From Bacillota bacterium (GTDB lineage Bacteria; Bacillota; Bacilli; ZCTH02-B2), in NCBI GenBank assembly GCA_017577895.1, contig PKQY01000001.1, forward strand, positions 44,648-108,647: DNA of 64,000 nucleotides. Direction: 5' to 3'. The notes beneath the pieces are model-generated. The model ran no database searches. It saw only the letters and a list, made by a program, of their open reading frames with translations, and had not been told where the DNA came from. Shown in pieces: positions 21,543-30,170 of this stretch (position 1 is the stretch's first letter; the number at the start of each line of letters is the position of its first letter). Made by a program: the position numbers and the translations under genes.

Positions 21543-22921
21543 AACGACGACAAGGCAAGAAGTTCAAACCGCACATCGACAACGCCAGGGCAGCCGCCTT
21601 GGCGGTTTTAACATCGGTGGAGGCTGGGGCGTACAGCAATTTGAAATTAAACCACGTGTTGCAACAGTCCCGCCTTTCCCGGGCCGACGCCGCGTTGGCG
21701 ACGGAAATTACGTACGGGACGTTGCAACGGCTTAATACCCTCGATTGGATGTTGTCTCCCTTCGTTCGGCGGGATTTGTCGGAATTGGACGGCTGGGTGC
21801 GGAATTTGTTGCGCCTGAGCGTCTATCAATTGGTGTATCTGGATCGCATTCCGGATCATGCGGTGGTCGACGAGGCGGTCAAATTGGCCAAGTCCTGGGG
21901 CCATGCCGGGATTGGCAGTTTTGTCAACGGCACATTGCGCAATTTTTTGCGACATCCGGAACGACGGGTCATTCCTGACGATTTGCCCCTCATCCAACGT
22001 TGGGCGTTGGAACATTCCCATCCCGAGTGGCTGGTCAAACGGTGGCTGAAGCAGTACGGCCCCGAACGGACGGAGGCCATGTTGCGGAAAAACAACTGCC
22101 CGCCGGTGCAGGCGATCCGGGTCAACCGACTGAAAATTTCCCGGGACGAACTGTTGGAGCAATTGCGCCAACAACTCCCGGGGGAGGTTCAACCGTCACC
22201 CATCGCTTCGCAAGGGATCCGTTATGTCGGCACGGTGCCGTTGGCCCAAAGCCGTTGGTATCAAGAAGGCTGGCTGACCGTGCAAGACGAAAGCGCGCAA
22301 CTCGTCAGTGAAATCGTTGCCCCGGAGCCCGGCATGCGGGTGTTGGACGCTTGTGCGGCGCCGGGCGGGAAAACGACCCATCTGGCCGAATGGATGGGCG
22401 ATCAGGGGACGGTGGTCGCCTGGGATATTTACGATCACAAAGTGCAGCTCGTCCAGCAAGCGGCGAGACGGTTAGGTTTATCATCTATCACAGTGAAGCG
22501 ACAAGATGCCCGAACGGCGGCGCAGCAGGAGACGGAGCTCTTTGATGCGGTGTTGTTGGACGTGCCGTGCAGCGGCCTCGGCGTCATCCGCCGGCGGCCG
22601 GAGATCAAATGGCAGCGACAAGAAGACGATATCTCCCGATTGGTGCATTTGCAGCGGGAGCTGTTGGCCGGTGTGGCACCCATGGTTCGCCCAGGGGGTA
22701 TTTTGGTGTACAGCACGTGTACGTTGGCACACGAGGAAAACGAAGAGAATATCGCCTGGTTTTTGGACCGGCATCGGGAGTTTCAGTTGGATCGGGAAAC
22801 GCCCCATCCGTTGTGTGCCGAAGGGATGGTCCAAATTTTTCCGGATCAGTACGACAGTGACGGTTTTTTCATTGCCCGCTTGAAAAAACAGTCGTCCGGC
22901 TCTGCCGGTCGTGTCGGATGA
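21539..22921 (+). CDS. rsmB: 16S rRNA m5C967 methyltransferase
   Basis: This SAM-dependent enzyme methylates cytosine 967 of 16S rRNA. The 460-residue protein has an N-terminal NusB-like domain (about 1-140). The Rossmann methyltransferase contains the SAM motif [15 protein letters not shown] near 272, [13 protein letters not shown] near 343 and [13 protein letters not shown] near 397. Both catalytic cysteines (PCSG and STCT) are present. The start is GTG, overlapping the fmt stop. Confidence 0.95.
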   Translation: MKRRQGKKFKPHIDNARAAALAVLTSVEAGAYSNLKLNHVLQQSRLSRADAALATEITYGTLQRLNTLDWMLSPFVRRDLSELDGWVRNLLRLSVYQLVYLDRIPDHAVVDEAVKLAKSWGHAGIGSFVNGTLRNFLRHPERRVIPDDLPLIQRWALEHSHPEWLVKRWLKQYGPERTEAMLRKNNCPPVQAIRVNRLKISRDELLEQLRQQLPGEVQPSPIASQGIRYVGTVPLAQSRWYQEGWLTVQDESAQLVSEIVAPEPGMRVLDACAAPGGKTTHLAEWMGDQGTVVAWDIYDHKVQLVQQAARRLGLSSITVKRQDARTAAQQETELFDAVLLDVPCSGLGVIRRRPEIKWQRQEDDISRLVHLQRELLAGVAPMVRPGGILVYSTCTLAHEENEENIAWFLDRHREFQLDRETPHPLCAEGMVQIFPDQYDSDGFFIARLKKQSSGSAGRVG

Positions 22922-22949
22922 GCGCCGGGAGCCAGAGGAGGGAACGGTT

Positions 22950-23717
22950 GTGAATGGTGTATGGCGCACCGATGCAGGAAAAGTGCGGTCGGTCAACGAG
23001 GATGCCGTATATTTTGCCGAGCCTGAAGAAGGGATTATCTTGGCCATGGTCGCCGATGGTATGGGCGGGCATCAGGCGGGCGAAGTAGCCAGCGGCACCG
23101 CCATCGATGTCATCCGCCAGGAATTGCAACATGTTTCTTCCCGGATGCGGCCGGAGGAGGCACGCAACGATTTGGAAGCGGCCATTCTCAAAGCCAACCG
23201 GGCCATTTATGAACGGGCGCAGGCGGATCCGCAGCTTTCCGGGATGGGGACGACCATCGTGGTGGCGTTGATTACCGGTGATTGGGGATGGATTGCCCAC
23301 ATAGGCGACAGTCGGGCGTATGCCTGGCAATCGTCCCGTCTGCAACCGATCACGGCCGACCACTCCTTGGTCAACGAATTGGTGAAAAGCGGGCAACTCC
23401 GGGCCGATGAAGCCAATCGTCATCCGCAACGGAACATTCTCGTCCGGGCTTTGGGAACCGATGAAACCGTCGAAGTCGAGTTCAATGCGTACCAGCCGCA
23501 AGCGGAAGATTTGTTGTTGCTGTGCAGCGATGGTTTGACCAGCATGCTCAGCGACGAACAGATCAGCCAAGTGTTGCAAAGCGAAGGAACGATTCAAGAA
23601 AAAGCGGACCGCCTCCTGGAACAAGCGTTGCGTCAAGGGGGCGAAGACAACATTTCCCTCATATTGTTTTCCCCGCCCGTCCGTTCATCACAAGACCGGC
23701 CGGCGGTGGACGATTAA
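22950..23717 (+). CDS. prpC: PP2C-type serine/threonine phosphatase (Stp/PrpC)
   Basis: This metal-dependent phosphatase removes phosphate from PrkC and its substrates. The 255-residue protein has the PP2C motifs VADGMGGHQAGEVAS, GMGTTIVVALI, HIGDSRAY, LCSDGLTSMLSDEQI and GGEDNISLIL. The GTG start at 22950 follows an AGAGGAGGG ribosome site by 7 bases. The longer frame from 22911 overlaps rsmB and has no ribosome site. It lies 14 bases before prkC, the kinase it opposes. Confidence 0.95.
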   Translation: MNGVWRTDAGKVRSVNEDAVYFAEPEEGIILAMVADGMGGHQAGEVASGTAIDVIRQELQHVSSRMRPEEARNDLEAAILKANRAIYERAQADPQLSGMGTTIVVALITGDWGWIAHIGDSRAYAWQSSRLQPITADHSLVNELVKSGQLRADEANRHPQRNILVRALGTDETVEVEFNAYQPQAEDLLLLCSDGLTSMLSDEQISQVLQSEGTIQEKADRLLEQALRQGGEDNISLILFSPPVRSSQDRPAVDD

Positions 23718-23731
23718 CCGGGGGTGGGGCG

Positions 23732-25477
23732 ATGATCGGACATGTGCTCAACGGTCGGTATCAAGTGATCAAGCGGATCGGCAGCGGGGGCATGGCGACG
23801 GTCTACCAAGGGTTGGATTTACAGGAACTGCGGTTTGTATCGATTAAAATGTTGAAAGAACAATTCGTTCATGACGAAGCGTTTACCCGCCGTTTCCAAA
23901 GGGAGGCGGAAGCGGTTTCCCGCTTGTCCCATCCCAATATCGTCCAGTTTTACGATATCGGACAAGAAAACGGCGTGCCCTACATCGTCATGGAATATGT
24001 GGAAGGGGAGTCGCTGAAGGAGAAAATTTCGCGCCAAGCACCGTTACCCGTGGAAGAAGCGGTTCGGATTGCGATGCAGATCTGCGATGCGCTGGCCTAT
24101 GCCCACCGTCAACAAATCGTTCACCGTGACATCAAGCCGCACAATGTGCTCATTACGGACGACGGGCAAGTGAAAGTGACCGACTTTGGCATCGCCCAGG
24201 CGTCGAGCGAGGCGACCATCACCCACGGCACGGTGTTGGGCAGCGTCCATTATTGTTCCCCGGAGCAGGCCAAGGGGGCGATCGTCACTGGGCAGTCGGA
24301 CTTATATTCGTTAGGCGTGGTGCTGTATGAAATGGTGACCGGCGAATTGCCCTTCTCCGGCGACACGCCCGTGACGGTAGCCCTCAAACATTTGCAGGAA
24401 CCGTATCCGCCGGCATATGAAAAAAACCGGCTTGTTCCCCGGAGTTTGGAAAACGTGTTGGCCCGGGCGCTGGCCAAAGACTTGCGCCAACGGTATCAGA
24501 CAGCTGAACAAATGCGGGACGATTTGGCGTTGGTGCTCCAGCCTGGCGGGGAAGTGGCGCCGCCGCCGGCGTTTTCCGAAGATGAACAAGCGACCCGACT
24601 GATGCCTTCGTTGCCGAAATCCTATGTCGGTGCCCCGGAAGAACGGCCGTCGGACGAAGAAGGCACCGGTTCGGCGGAATCGTCGTCCCGGCGCCGGGTG
24701 AAAAGACGGATGACGGTTTTTTTGAGCGTGTTGGCGGTTCTCGTCCTTTTGGGCGGATGGGGATGGCATCAATTGCAAGCGAAATGGGTCGTCCCGGAAG
24801 TGGTGACGCCCGATGTGGTCGGTCTGCCGGCCGAAGAAGCCGTGCGCCTGTTGACCGAGGCCGGATTGAATGTAGAACGATTTGAAGTAGAAAATGAATT
24901 GGTCCCCGCGGGTCATGTGGTCCGACAAGATCCGCCGGGCCAATTGAAAGTGAAAAGCAACCGAACGGTGCGGATTTGGGTCAGCACGGGTCCGCCGTCT
25001 GTTGTGTTGCCGGCGCTTGAAGGAAGCAGCCGGCAAGAGGCGGCGGCGGAGTTGGAAAATCTTGGATTGGCTTATGAGATCATTGAAGAATACAGTCAAA
25101 GGGTGCCGAAGGGGTATGTCATTCGCCATGAGCCGGCGGCCCGCTCGACGGTCATTCCGGGCCAGACGACCGTTAAACTGGTCGTCAGTGCCGGGCCGGA
25201 AATGTTGACGATGATCAATTTGCGGGGCTTGTCGCTGAAAGAAGCCGAAGCCCGTTTGTTGGAGATGGAGCTGTCCTTGGGAAGGGTGTACACGCAGGCG
25301 AGCACGGCGGCGCAAGGAACCGTGTTGCGGCAATTTCCTTATGAACCGGGGGATCCGGTGCCGGTGGGGGCGAGCGTGGATCTATGGGTCAGCAGCGGCA
25401 AAGTGCCGGAGGACGAACAGTTCGACGGGCTACAGGATGAACTGCCGGAGTCGGGAGGGGACAATTCGCTTGATTGA
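23732..25477 (+). CDS. prkC: PASTA-domain serine/threonine protein kinase
   Basis: PrkC is a membrane kinase that senses muropeptides and controls germination, growth and stationary-phase physiology. The 581-residue protein has a cytoplasmic kinase domain. It shows the glycine loop GSGGMATVYQG near 17, HRDIKPHN near 131 and DFG near 151. One membrane helix lies at about 327-346. Three extracellular PASTA repeats follow at about 350-417, 418-485 and 486-553. A Thr-containing activation loop (EATITHGTVLGSVHY) suits autophosphorylation. The longer upstream frame is a shadow of prpC, and the GGGGTGGGG site sets the start at 23732. Confidence 0.96.
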   Translation: MIGHVLNGRYQVIKRIGSGGMATVYQGLDLQELRFVSIKMLKEQFVHDEAFTRRFQREAEAVSRLSHPNIVQFYDIGQENGVPYIVMEYVEGESLKEKISRQAPLPVEEAVRIAMQICDALAYAHRQQIVHRDIKPHNVLITDDGQVKVTDFGIAQASSEATITHGTVLGSVHYCSPEQAKGAIVTGQSDLYSLGVVLYEMVTGELPFSGDTPVTVALKHLQEPYPPAYEKNRLVPRSLENVLARALAKDLRQRYQTAEQMRDDLALVLQPGGEVAPPPAFSEDEQATRLMPSLPKSYVGAPEERPSDEEGTGSAESSSRRRVKRRMTVFLSVLAVLVLLGGWGWHQLQAKWVVPEVVTPDVVGLPAEEAVRLLTEAGLNVERFEVENELVPAGHVVRQDPPGQLKVKSNRTVRIWVSTGPPSVVLPALEGSSRQEAAAELENLGLAYEIIEEYSQRVPKGYVIRHEPAARSTVIPGQTTVKLVVSAGPEMLTMINLRGLSLKEAEARLLEMELSLGRVYTQASTAAQGTVLRQFPYEPGDPVPVGASVDLWVSSGKVPEDEQFDGLQDELPESGGDNSLD

Positions 25478-25509
25478 GGAGTACACTGAACGGTCAGGGG
25501 AGGGATGTG

Positions 25510-26409
25510 ATGGCGCTGGAAGGGCGGATTGTCAAAGCCATCAGCAATTTTTACGATGTGGATACCCCAAACGGGGTCATTACTTGTAAAGCCCGTGGCG
25601 TGTTCAAAAAACACGCCTTGTCTCCTTTGGTCGGCGATTGGGTGGAAGTGACGGTTGAGGCCGACGGGCTCGGAGTCATCCGGGCGATCAAGCCGCGAAA
25701 AAATCAATTGTTTCGGCCGCCGGTAGCCAACATGGATCAAGTGTGTCTCGTCTTTTCTGTCGCGGAGCCGGCCTTGAGCTTGATCCTGTTGGATCGTTTT
25801 CTCGTGCATGTCGAATCCCATCAATTATCGGCGGTCATATGTTTTTCGAAAATTGATCTGTTGCCCGACCAAGACCCGGAAACGGTGGAACAATTTTATC
25901 GGGCGCGCCAAATTTATATGGACATTGGTTATCCGGTCGTCTGCATCAGCGTACGGACCGGAGAAGGCTTGGCGGAGTTGGCCGAGCATTTGCGGGGAAA
26001 AACGACGGTGTTGGCCGGACAGTCCGGTGTCGGAAAGTCGACACTGATCAATGCCTTTGTGCCGGAACGTAAGATGGAGACCGGAGAAATTAGCAAAAAG
26101 TTGGGTAGAGGCCGACATACGACACGGCACGTGGAGTTGTTGCCGCTGCCCCAAGGGGGCTACTTGGTGGATACGCCGGGCTTTAGCCAGTTGGATTTTG
26201 CCCGTATCACCTCTGACAATTTGTCATCGACATTTCCGGAGTTCGCCCGGTTTTCGGACGCCTGTCGTTTTCGCGGATGCCGTCACTGGAAGGAACCGGA
26301 CTGCCGTGTCCGAGAAGCGGTGGAGGAAGGAGCCATCGCGGCATCTCGTTACGAACATTATTTGGTATTTTTGCAAGATCGGCTGCAGGCGGAAAAAGAG
26401 CGTTGGTGA
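25510..26409 (+). CDS. rsgA: Ribosome small-subunit maturation GTPase RsgA
   Basis: RsgA is a circularly permuted GTPase that helps late 30S assembly. The 299-residue protein has an N-terminal OB domain. The GTPase motifs appear in order G4-G1-G3 (FSKIDLL, GQSGVGKSTLIN, DTPGFS). A C-terminal zinc knuckle carries CRFRGCRHWKEPDC. The start ATG at 25510 follows GGGGAGGG by 5 bases. In Bacillus RsgA (YloQ) is a substrate of the upstream PrkC kinase. Confidence 0.95.
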   Translation: MALEGRIVKAISNFYDVDTPNGVITCKARGVFKKHALSPLVGDWVEVTVEADGLGVIRAIKPRKNQLFRPPVANMDQVCLVFSVAEPALSLILLDRFLVHVESHQLSAVICFSKIDLLPDQDPETVEQFYRARQIYMDIGYPVVCISVRTGEGLAELAEHLRGKTTVLAGQSGVGKSTLINAFVPERKMETGEISKKLGRGRHTTRHVELLPLPQGGYLVDTPGFSQLDFARITSDNLSSTFPEFARFSDACRFRGCRHWKEPDCRVREAVEEGAIAASRYEHYLVFLQDRLQAEKERW

Positions 26410-26452
26410 GTGGGGATAAAAGCGAATTTTTTGAAGCGAGGTCCGAAATGCC

Positions 26453-27775
26453 ATGACGGGTCGACTTGTATTGGACGACCGCTTTGCAAATGCGAATGCC
26501 ATTGCCGATCAAATGGCACGAATGCAGCCTTTTGTGTCGGCCATGCATCAGCGGCTGCACCGGGATGAAGACGACGGACTTGGTTGGGTCAAGGTTCCTC
26601 AGGACTCTCAAGTGCCGGTGGAGCGCATCAGCGAAACGGCAGCCGCTATACGCCAGCAGGCTGACGTTTTGTTGGTCGTCGGTATCGGCGGTTCTTATTT
26701 GGGTGCGCGGGCGGCCGTCGACTTGTTGGCGGGCGATGGTCCGGCGGTGCGGTTTGCGGGTTATCAGTTGAGCGCTGCCCATTTTGAACAGATGTGGCGC
26801 CAATTGGAAGATCAACGAATTGTGGTGAACGTCGTGTCCAAATCCGGTTCCACCTTGGAACCGGCCATCATTTTTCGCCTTTTGTGGCCGCGATTGGTGT
26901 CCCGTTACGGGCCGGAGGAAGCCCGCCGGCGGGTGGTGGTGACGACCGGCGCTGCTGGCGCCTTGCGACAATTGGCGGATGCGCATGGTTTTCGCACGTT
27001 GCCGGTTCCGGAAAACATCGGGGGGCGCTATTCGGTGTTGACGGCTGTCGGGCTGTTGCCCATGGCCGCAGCAGGCATCGACATTCATGCGGTCCTCAAA
27101 GGGGCGCAAGAGGCGGCCCAGCAGCTTTTGGACCCCGACTTGGCTGCGAATCCGGCTTATCGGTATGCGGTGTACCGCAACTGGTTCTACCGACAAGGCA
27201 AAATCGTCGAATTGTTGGTGACCGATGAACCGCGATGGCAGGCCTTCGGCGAATGGTGGAAGCAGTTGTTCAGCGAAAGTGAAGGAAAAAACGGCCAAGG
27301 TCTTTTTCCGGCTACGGCCCAGTTCACCACGGATTTGCACTCCCTCGGTCAATACATTCAACAAGGGCGGCGAATCTTGTTTGAAACGTTCATCGACGTG
27401 GAAGAAGAGAATGTTTCAGTTCCCATTCCAGAGGTGGCCGATTGGGCTGACGGGTTCGATTTTTTAGCGGGGAAATCGCTCCATTGGATCAACCGGCAGA
27501 CGATGATCGCGACTCGTCTGGCCCATGCCGACGGCGGCGTGCCGAATTTGGCGGTGCGGTTGCCGAAGATGGATGCGTATTGGTTCGGTCAACTCGTTTA
27601 TTTTTTTCTCAAGGCATGTGCCATGAGCGGTTATTTGGCCGGTGTCAATCCCTTTGATCAGCCGGGTGTTGAGGCGTATAAACGGTATGCGGCAGCGGTT
27701 TTGGGACAGCCTGGTACGGGCGAGTGGGGAGCCGAATTGAAGCGGCGTATCCTGGAAATGGAAAAACACCAGTAG
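26453..27775 (+). CDS. pgi: Glucose-6-phosphate isomerase
   Basis: Pgi interconverts glucose 6-phosphate and fructose 6-phosphate. The 440-residue protein shows the SIS-fold motifs GIGGSYLGARA near residue 80 and SKSGSTLEPAI near 130. Also present are ENIGGRYSVLTAVGLLP (signature 1 region), TDLHSLGQYIQQG and the C-terminal ANPFDQPGVE-like NPFDQPGVEAYK. The length fits the Bacillus type. It is placed between rsgA and rpe, which is not the Bacillus subtilis arrangement. It runs directly into a ROK kinase gene, giving a sugar-phosphate cluster glucose - G6P - F6P - pentose phosphate. Confidence 0.95.
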   Translation: MTGRLVLDDRFANANAIADQMARMQPFVSAMHQRLHRDEDDGLGWVKVPQDSQVPVERISETAAAIRQQADVLLVVGIGGSYLGARAAVDLLAGDGPAVRFAGYQLSAAHFEQMWRQLEDQRIVVNVVSKSGSTLEPAIIFRLLWPRLVSRYGPEEARRRVVVTTGAAGALRQLADAHGFRTLPVPENIGGRYSVLTAVGLLPMAAAGIDIHAVLKGAQEAAQQLLDPDLAANPAYRYAVYRNWFYRQGKIVELLVTDEPRWQAFGEWWKQLFSESEGKNGQGLFPATAQFTTDLHSLGQYIQQGRRILFETFIDVEEENVSVPIPEVADWADGFDFLAGKSLHWINRQTMIATRLAHADGGVPNLAVRLPKMDAYWFGQLVYFFLKACAMSGYLAGVNPFDQPGVEAYKRYAAAVLGQPGTGEWGAELKRRILEMEKHQ

Positions 27776-27787
27776 GAGATGATGTTT

Positions 27788-28735
27788 ATGGACGTGGCTG
27801 TGGGCGTCGATGTCGGGGCCAGTTTTGTCAAAGTCGGGTTGGTGGACGAAGAGGGCCGATTGATGGCCCGCCGTGTGTTTCCGATAGAGAAAGAAAAAGG
27901 GCTGTCCCACCTGGCAACGGTTTTAGAAGACGTGATGACCCAGTTAATCCGGGAAAACGGGGTGGCGGAGGGCCAACTCCGTGGAATCGGAGTCGGGTTG
28001 CCGGCCTTTTTGGACGCGCAAGGATTCTTGCACGAAGCGATCAATCTCGGTTGGCAACAGCTGCCCGTTCAAGACATGTTGGCGAACCGTTTTCCATGGC
28101 CGGTGAAAGTGGACAATGACGCCAACTTGGCAGCCCTGGCCGAATCGTGGCAAGGGCACGGCCGCGGGAAAAACCCGTTGCTCTGCCTCACGTTGGGCAC
28201 AGGGGTCGGCGGCGGGGTCATCGTCGATGGCCGGCTGTTTCACGGCAGCAGTCACATGGCCGGGGAAATCGGCCATTTGCCGGTATCACCCCGGCGGTGG
28301 CCGTGTCGTTGCGGTCGGTTCGGTTGTCTGGAGACCGTCAGTTCCGCCACGGGCATGATCCGACTGGCCCAGGAAGCCTTGGCCCAAGGTACACCCAGCC
28401 GACTGGCCGATGAACAACCGTTGACCGTCGAAGCGATTTTTCGCCACGCCGGTCAAGGAGACGCCTTGGCCCGTTCTGTGCTCGATGAAGCGGCGGCCGG
28501 GTTGGCCGATGCCTTGGTCATGGTCAGCGTCATCCTCAATCCGGCCCGCATTTTGTTGGGCGGAGGCGTGATGCACGTGGCCCCCCCAAAATGGATTCAA
28601 GACATTGAAACGAAGATGCATATCAACGGATTGCCCCGGGCGGTGGCGCATGTGGACGTATTGCCTGCCCGCCTGTTGAACGACGCAGGTATCATCGGGG
28701 CAGCCGCCTTGTTTTTCCAATTGGAGGAGGAATGA
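27788..28735 (+). CDS. glcK: ROK-family glucokinase
   Basis: This kinase probably phosphorylates glucose to glucose 6-phosphate with ATP. The 315-residue protein has the N-terminal phosphate loop GVDVGASFVKVGLV, the ROK signature LTLGTGVGGGVIVDG near 140 and the zinc motif CRCGRFGCLET near 177. No helix-turn-helix precedes it, so it is an enzyme, not a ROK repressor. ATGs at 27779, 27782 and 27788 are in frame, and the TAGGAG site at 27773 favours 27788. The exact sugar is inferred from the adjacent pgi. Confidence 0.88.
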   Translation: MDVAVGVDVGASFVKVGLVDEEGRLMARRVFPIEKEKGLSHLATVLEDVMTQLIRENGVAEGQLRGIGVGLPAFLDAQGFLHEAINLGWQQLPVQDMLANRFPWPVKVDNDANLAALAESWQGHGRGKNPLLCLTLGTGVGGGVIVDGRLFHGSSHMAGEIGHLPVSPRRWPCRCGRFGCLETVSSATGMIRLAQEALAQGTPSRLADEQPLTVEAIFRHAGQGDALARSVLDEAAAGLADALVMVSVILNPARILLGGGVMHVAPPKWIQDIETKMHINGLPRAVAHVDVLPARLLNDAGIIGAAALFFQLEEE

Positions 28736-28736
28736 C

Positions 28737-29381
28737 ATGAAAATTGCACCATCGATTTTGTCGGCGAATTTTGCCTATTTGGCCGACGAATTGCAGTCCG
28801 TTGCGGATGCCGACTGGATTCATATCGACGTCATGGACGGCCATTTCGTGCCGAACATCACCATGGGGCCGTTGGTCGTGAAAGCCTTGCGGCCGCTGAC
28901 CGACAAGCCGTTGGACGTGCATTTGATGATCACGGATCCCGACAAATACATTCCCGTTTTTGCCGAAAGCGGCGCCGATTGGATCACGGTTCACGTGGAG
29001 GCGACGGTGCATTTGCAACGCACGTTGGCGTTGATTCGTGCCCATGGGAAAAAAGCCGGTGTGGCCCTCAATCCGGCCACGCCCATCCACGGACTGGAGT
29101 ACGTGTTGGATGATGTGGATCTCATTTTGTTGATGACCGTCAACCCGGGTTTCGGCGGTCAAGCCTTCCTGCCGGCAGTTTTGGATAAGATACGGGCGGT
29201 AAGGGAGTTGTTGGATCGCAAAGGATATTCCCACATCGAGATCGAGGTGGACGGTGGCATCGACGATCAAACCGCCCCCTTGGTCCGGGAGGCGGGAGCG
29301 ACCGTCGCCGTGTCCGGTTCCTACATTTTCCGCCAAGAAAATCGAGCGCAGGCGATTCAGGCGTTACGTGACAAAAAGTAG
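28737..29381 (+). CDS. rpe: Ribulose-phosphate 3-epimerase
   Basis: Rpe interconverts ribulose 5-phosphate and xylulose 5-phosphate in the pentose phosphate path. It is a 214-residue TIM barrel with the metal and catalytic residues in APSILSANFAYL, HIDVMDGHFVPN, DVHLMI, TVNPGFGGQAF and EVDGGID. A GGAGGAGG ribosome site overlaps the end of glcK. In Bacillus rpe follows rsgA directly and is followed by thiN, which is absent here. Confidence 0.96.
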   Translation: MKIAPSILSANFAYLADELQSVADADWIHIDVMDGHFVPNITMGPLVVKALRPLTDKPLDVHLMITDPDKYIPVFAESGADWITVHVEATVHLQRTLALIRAHGKKAGVALNPATPIHGLEYVLDDVDLILLMTVNPGFGGQAFLPAVLDKIRAVRELLDRKGYSHIEIEVDGGIDDQTAPLVREAGATVAVSGSYIFRQENRAQAIQALRDKK

Positions 29382-29454
29382 GCACATTGGCCAAGGCTCG
29401 TGAATATGCTGGTATGGAGGAGTTTATCGGTGCCTACACGGGAGGTGTTGGCAC

Positions 29455-29640
29455 ATGTCCGCCATCCGGCATCTGGCTTGGGCCATGCGCCGTCACGCCA
29501 GCTGGCTTTCTTGGTTGTTGATCGTGTTTGGCATCATTCTCGTTCTTTTGTCCATTCCGAAGTGGGTATGGATCACGCTGATCGGTTTTGGGTTGATTGT
29601 GCTCGGCATTTTGTTGAAGAGGAGGAGATTCTTTTTTTGA
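29455..29640 (+). CDS. Small two-helix membrane protein
   Basis: This is a 61-residue protein that I do not recognise. It has a basic N-terminus (RHLAWAMRRH), two hydrophobic helices at about 17-34 and 38-54 with a short IPKWVW turn, and a basic-aromatic end KRRRFFF. That pattern suggests a hairpin in the cytoplasmic membrane with both ends inside. A GGGAGGTG ribosome site lies 6 bases before the ATG. The stop is 15 bases before spoVM, so both are probably made together, which suggests (but does not prove) a sporulation role. Confidence 0.7.
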   Translation: MSAIRHLAWAMRRHASWLSWLLIVFGIILVLLSIPKWVWITLIGFGLIVLGILLKRRRFFF

Positions 29641-29655
29641 GAAGGAGGGGTGGGG

Positions 29656-29751
29656 ATGCGGTTTTATGCCATCAAGTTGCCCAAGTTTCTCAGCGGTGTG
29701 GTGAAAGCCATTGCGCGGTTGTTTACGAAACAACGGACCATCGGCAAGTAA
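29656..29751 (+). CDS. spoVM: Stage V sporulation protein SpoVM
   Basis: SpoVM is a tiny amphipathic helix that binds the convex forespore membrane and anchors SpoIVA for spore coat and cortex formation. The 31-residue product begins MRFYAIKLPKFLSGVVKAI, closely like the known 26-residue Bacillus protein, including the IKLPKFL core and the helix-breaking Pro9. The C-terminus is a few residues longer and basic (FTKQRTIGK). A strong AAGGAGGGG ribosome site precedes the ATG. The position between rpe and rpmB is the same as in Bacillus, which supports the call. Confidence 0.93.
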   Translation: MRFYAIKLPKFLSGVVKAIARLFTKQRTIGK

Positions 29752-29763
29752 ACTAGAACCAAT

Positions 29764-29793
29764 AAAAAAAGCACCTTTAAGGGTGCTTTTTTT
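29764..29793. terminator. Bidirectional terminator between spoVM and rpmB
   Basis: A-tract, GCACC, a 6-base centre, GGTGC and a T-tract form a symmetric hairpin. It has a U-run on either strand. It serves both the plus-strand spoVM and the minus-strand rpmB, which ends inside it. Confidence 0.9.
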
Positions 29794-29980
29794 ATACGCG
29801 TTTGACTTTTCCTGATTTCAACGCTTTCGCGCTGACGTAAACCCGTTTTGGTTTTCCGTCCACGAGAATGCGCACTTTTTGGACGTTCACGCCCCACGTC
29901 CGGCGGGTTTTCCGGTTGGAATGGCTCACTTTATTTCCCCGTCCCGGCGATTTACCGGTAATAAAACATTTCCGCGCCAT
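29792..29980 (-). CDS. rpmB: 50S ribosomal protein L28
   Basis: L28 is a small basic protein of the large ribosomal subunit. The 62-residue product begins [21 protein letters not shown] and continues with [15 protein letters not shown]. It has only one Cys near the start and none of the paired Cys-X2-Cys motifs of zinc-binding L28 forms, so it looks like the C-minus type. The ribosome site is AAGGAGGTGGG. It is transcribed against its neighbours, as in Bacillus. Confidence 0.96.
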   Translation of the reverse strand: MARKCFITGKSPGRGNKVSHSNRKTRRTWGVNVQKVRILVDGKPKRVYVSAKALKSGKVKRV

Positions 29981-30022
29981 GCTGCCCACCTCCTTGCTCG
30001 AGCTCACGATACCGACTTTTGC

Positions 30023-30051
30023 ATTATACTATACCCTTTGGCAATAGACAA
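30023..30051 (-). promoter_or_regulatory. Sigma-A promoter of rpmB
   Basis: On the minus strand TTGTCT (30051-30046) and a perfect TATAAT (30028-30023) are 17 bases apart. They lie 43 bases upstream of the rpmB ATG. Confidence 0.85.
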
Positions 30052-30170
30052 GAACGCTGTTCCCGCCGCGTCCGAAAAGCCGCTGGTTGCTTCCAACCGT
30101 TCGTTGCGGGGGGTGGAAAACGTGGTAAGATCAAGTGGGAAACGATGCCAACGGATGAGAGGTGGTCGAC

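Noticed and set aside
23522-23731. 70-codon N-terminal extension of prkC
   Set aside because: It lies in prpC in another frame. The kinase begins at MIGHVLNGRYQV with its own ribosome site.
29400-29756. 118-codon frame across the small membrane protein and spoVM
   Set aside because: It runs in another frame over two better-supported small genes that each have strong ribosome sites.
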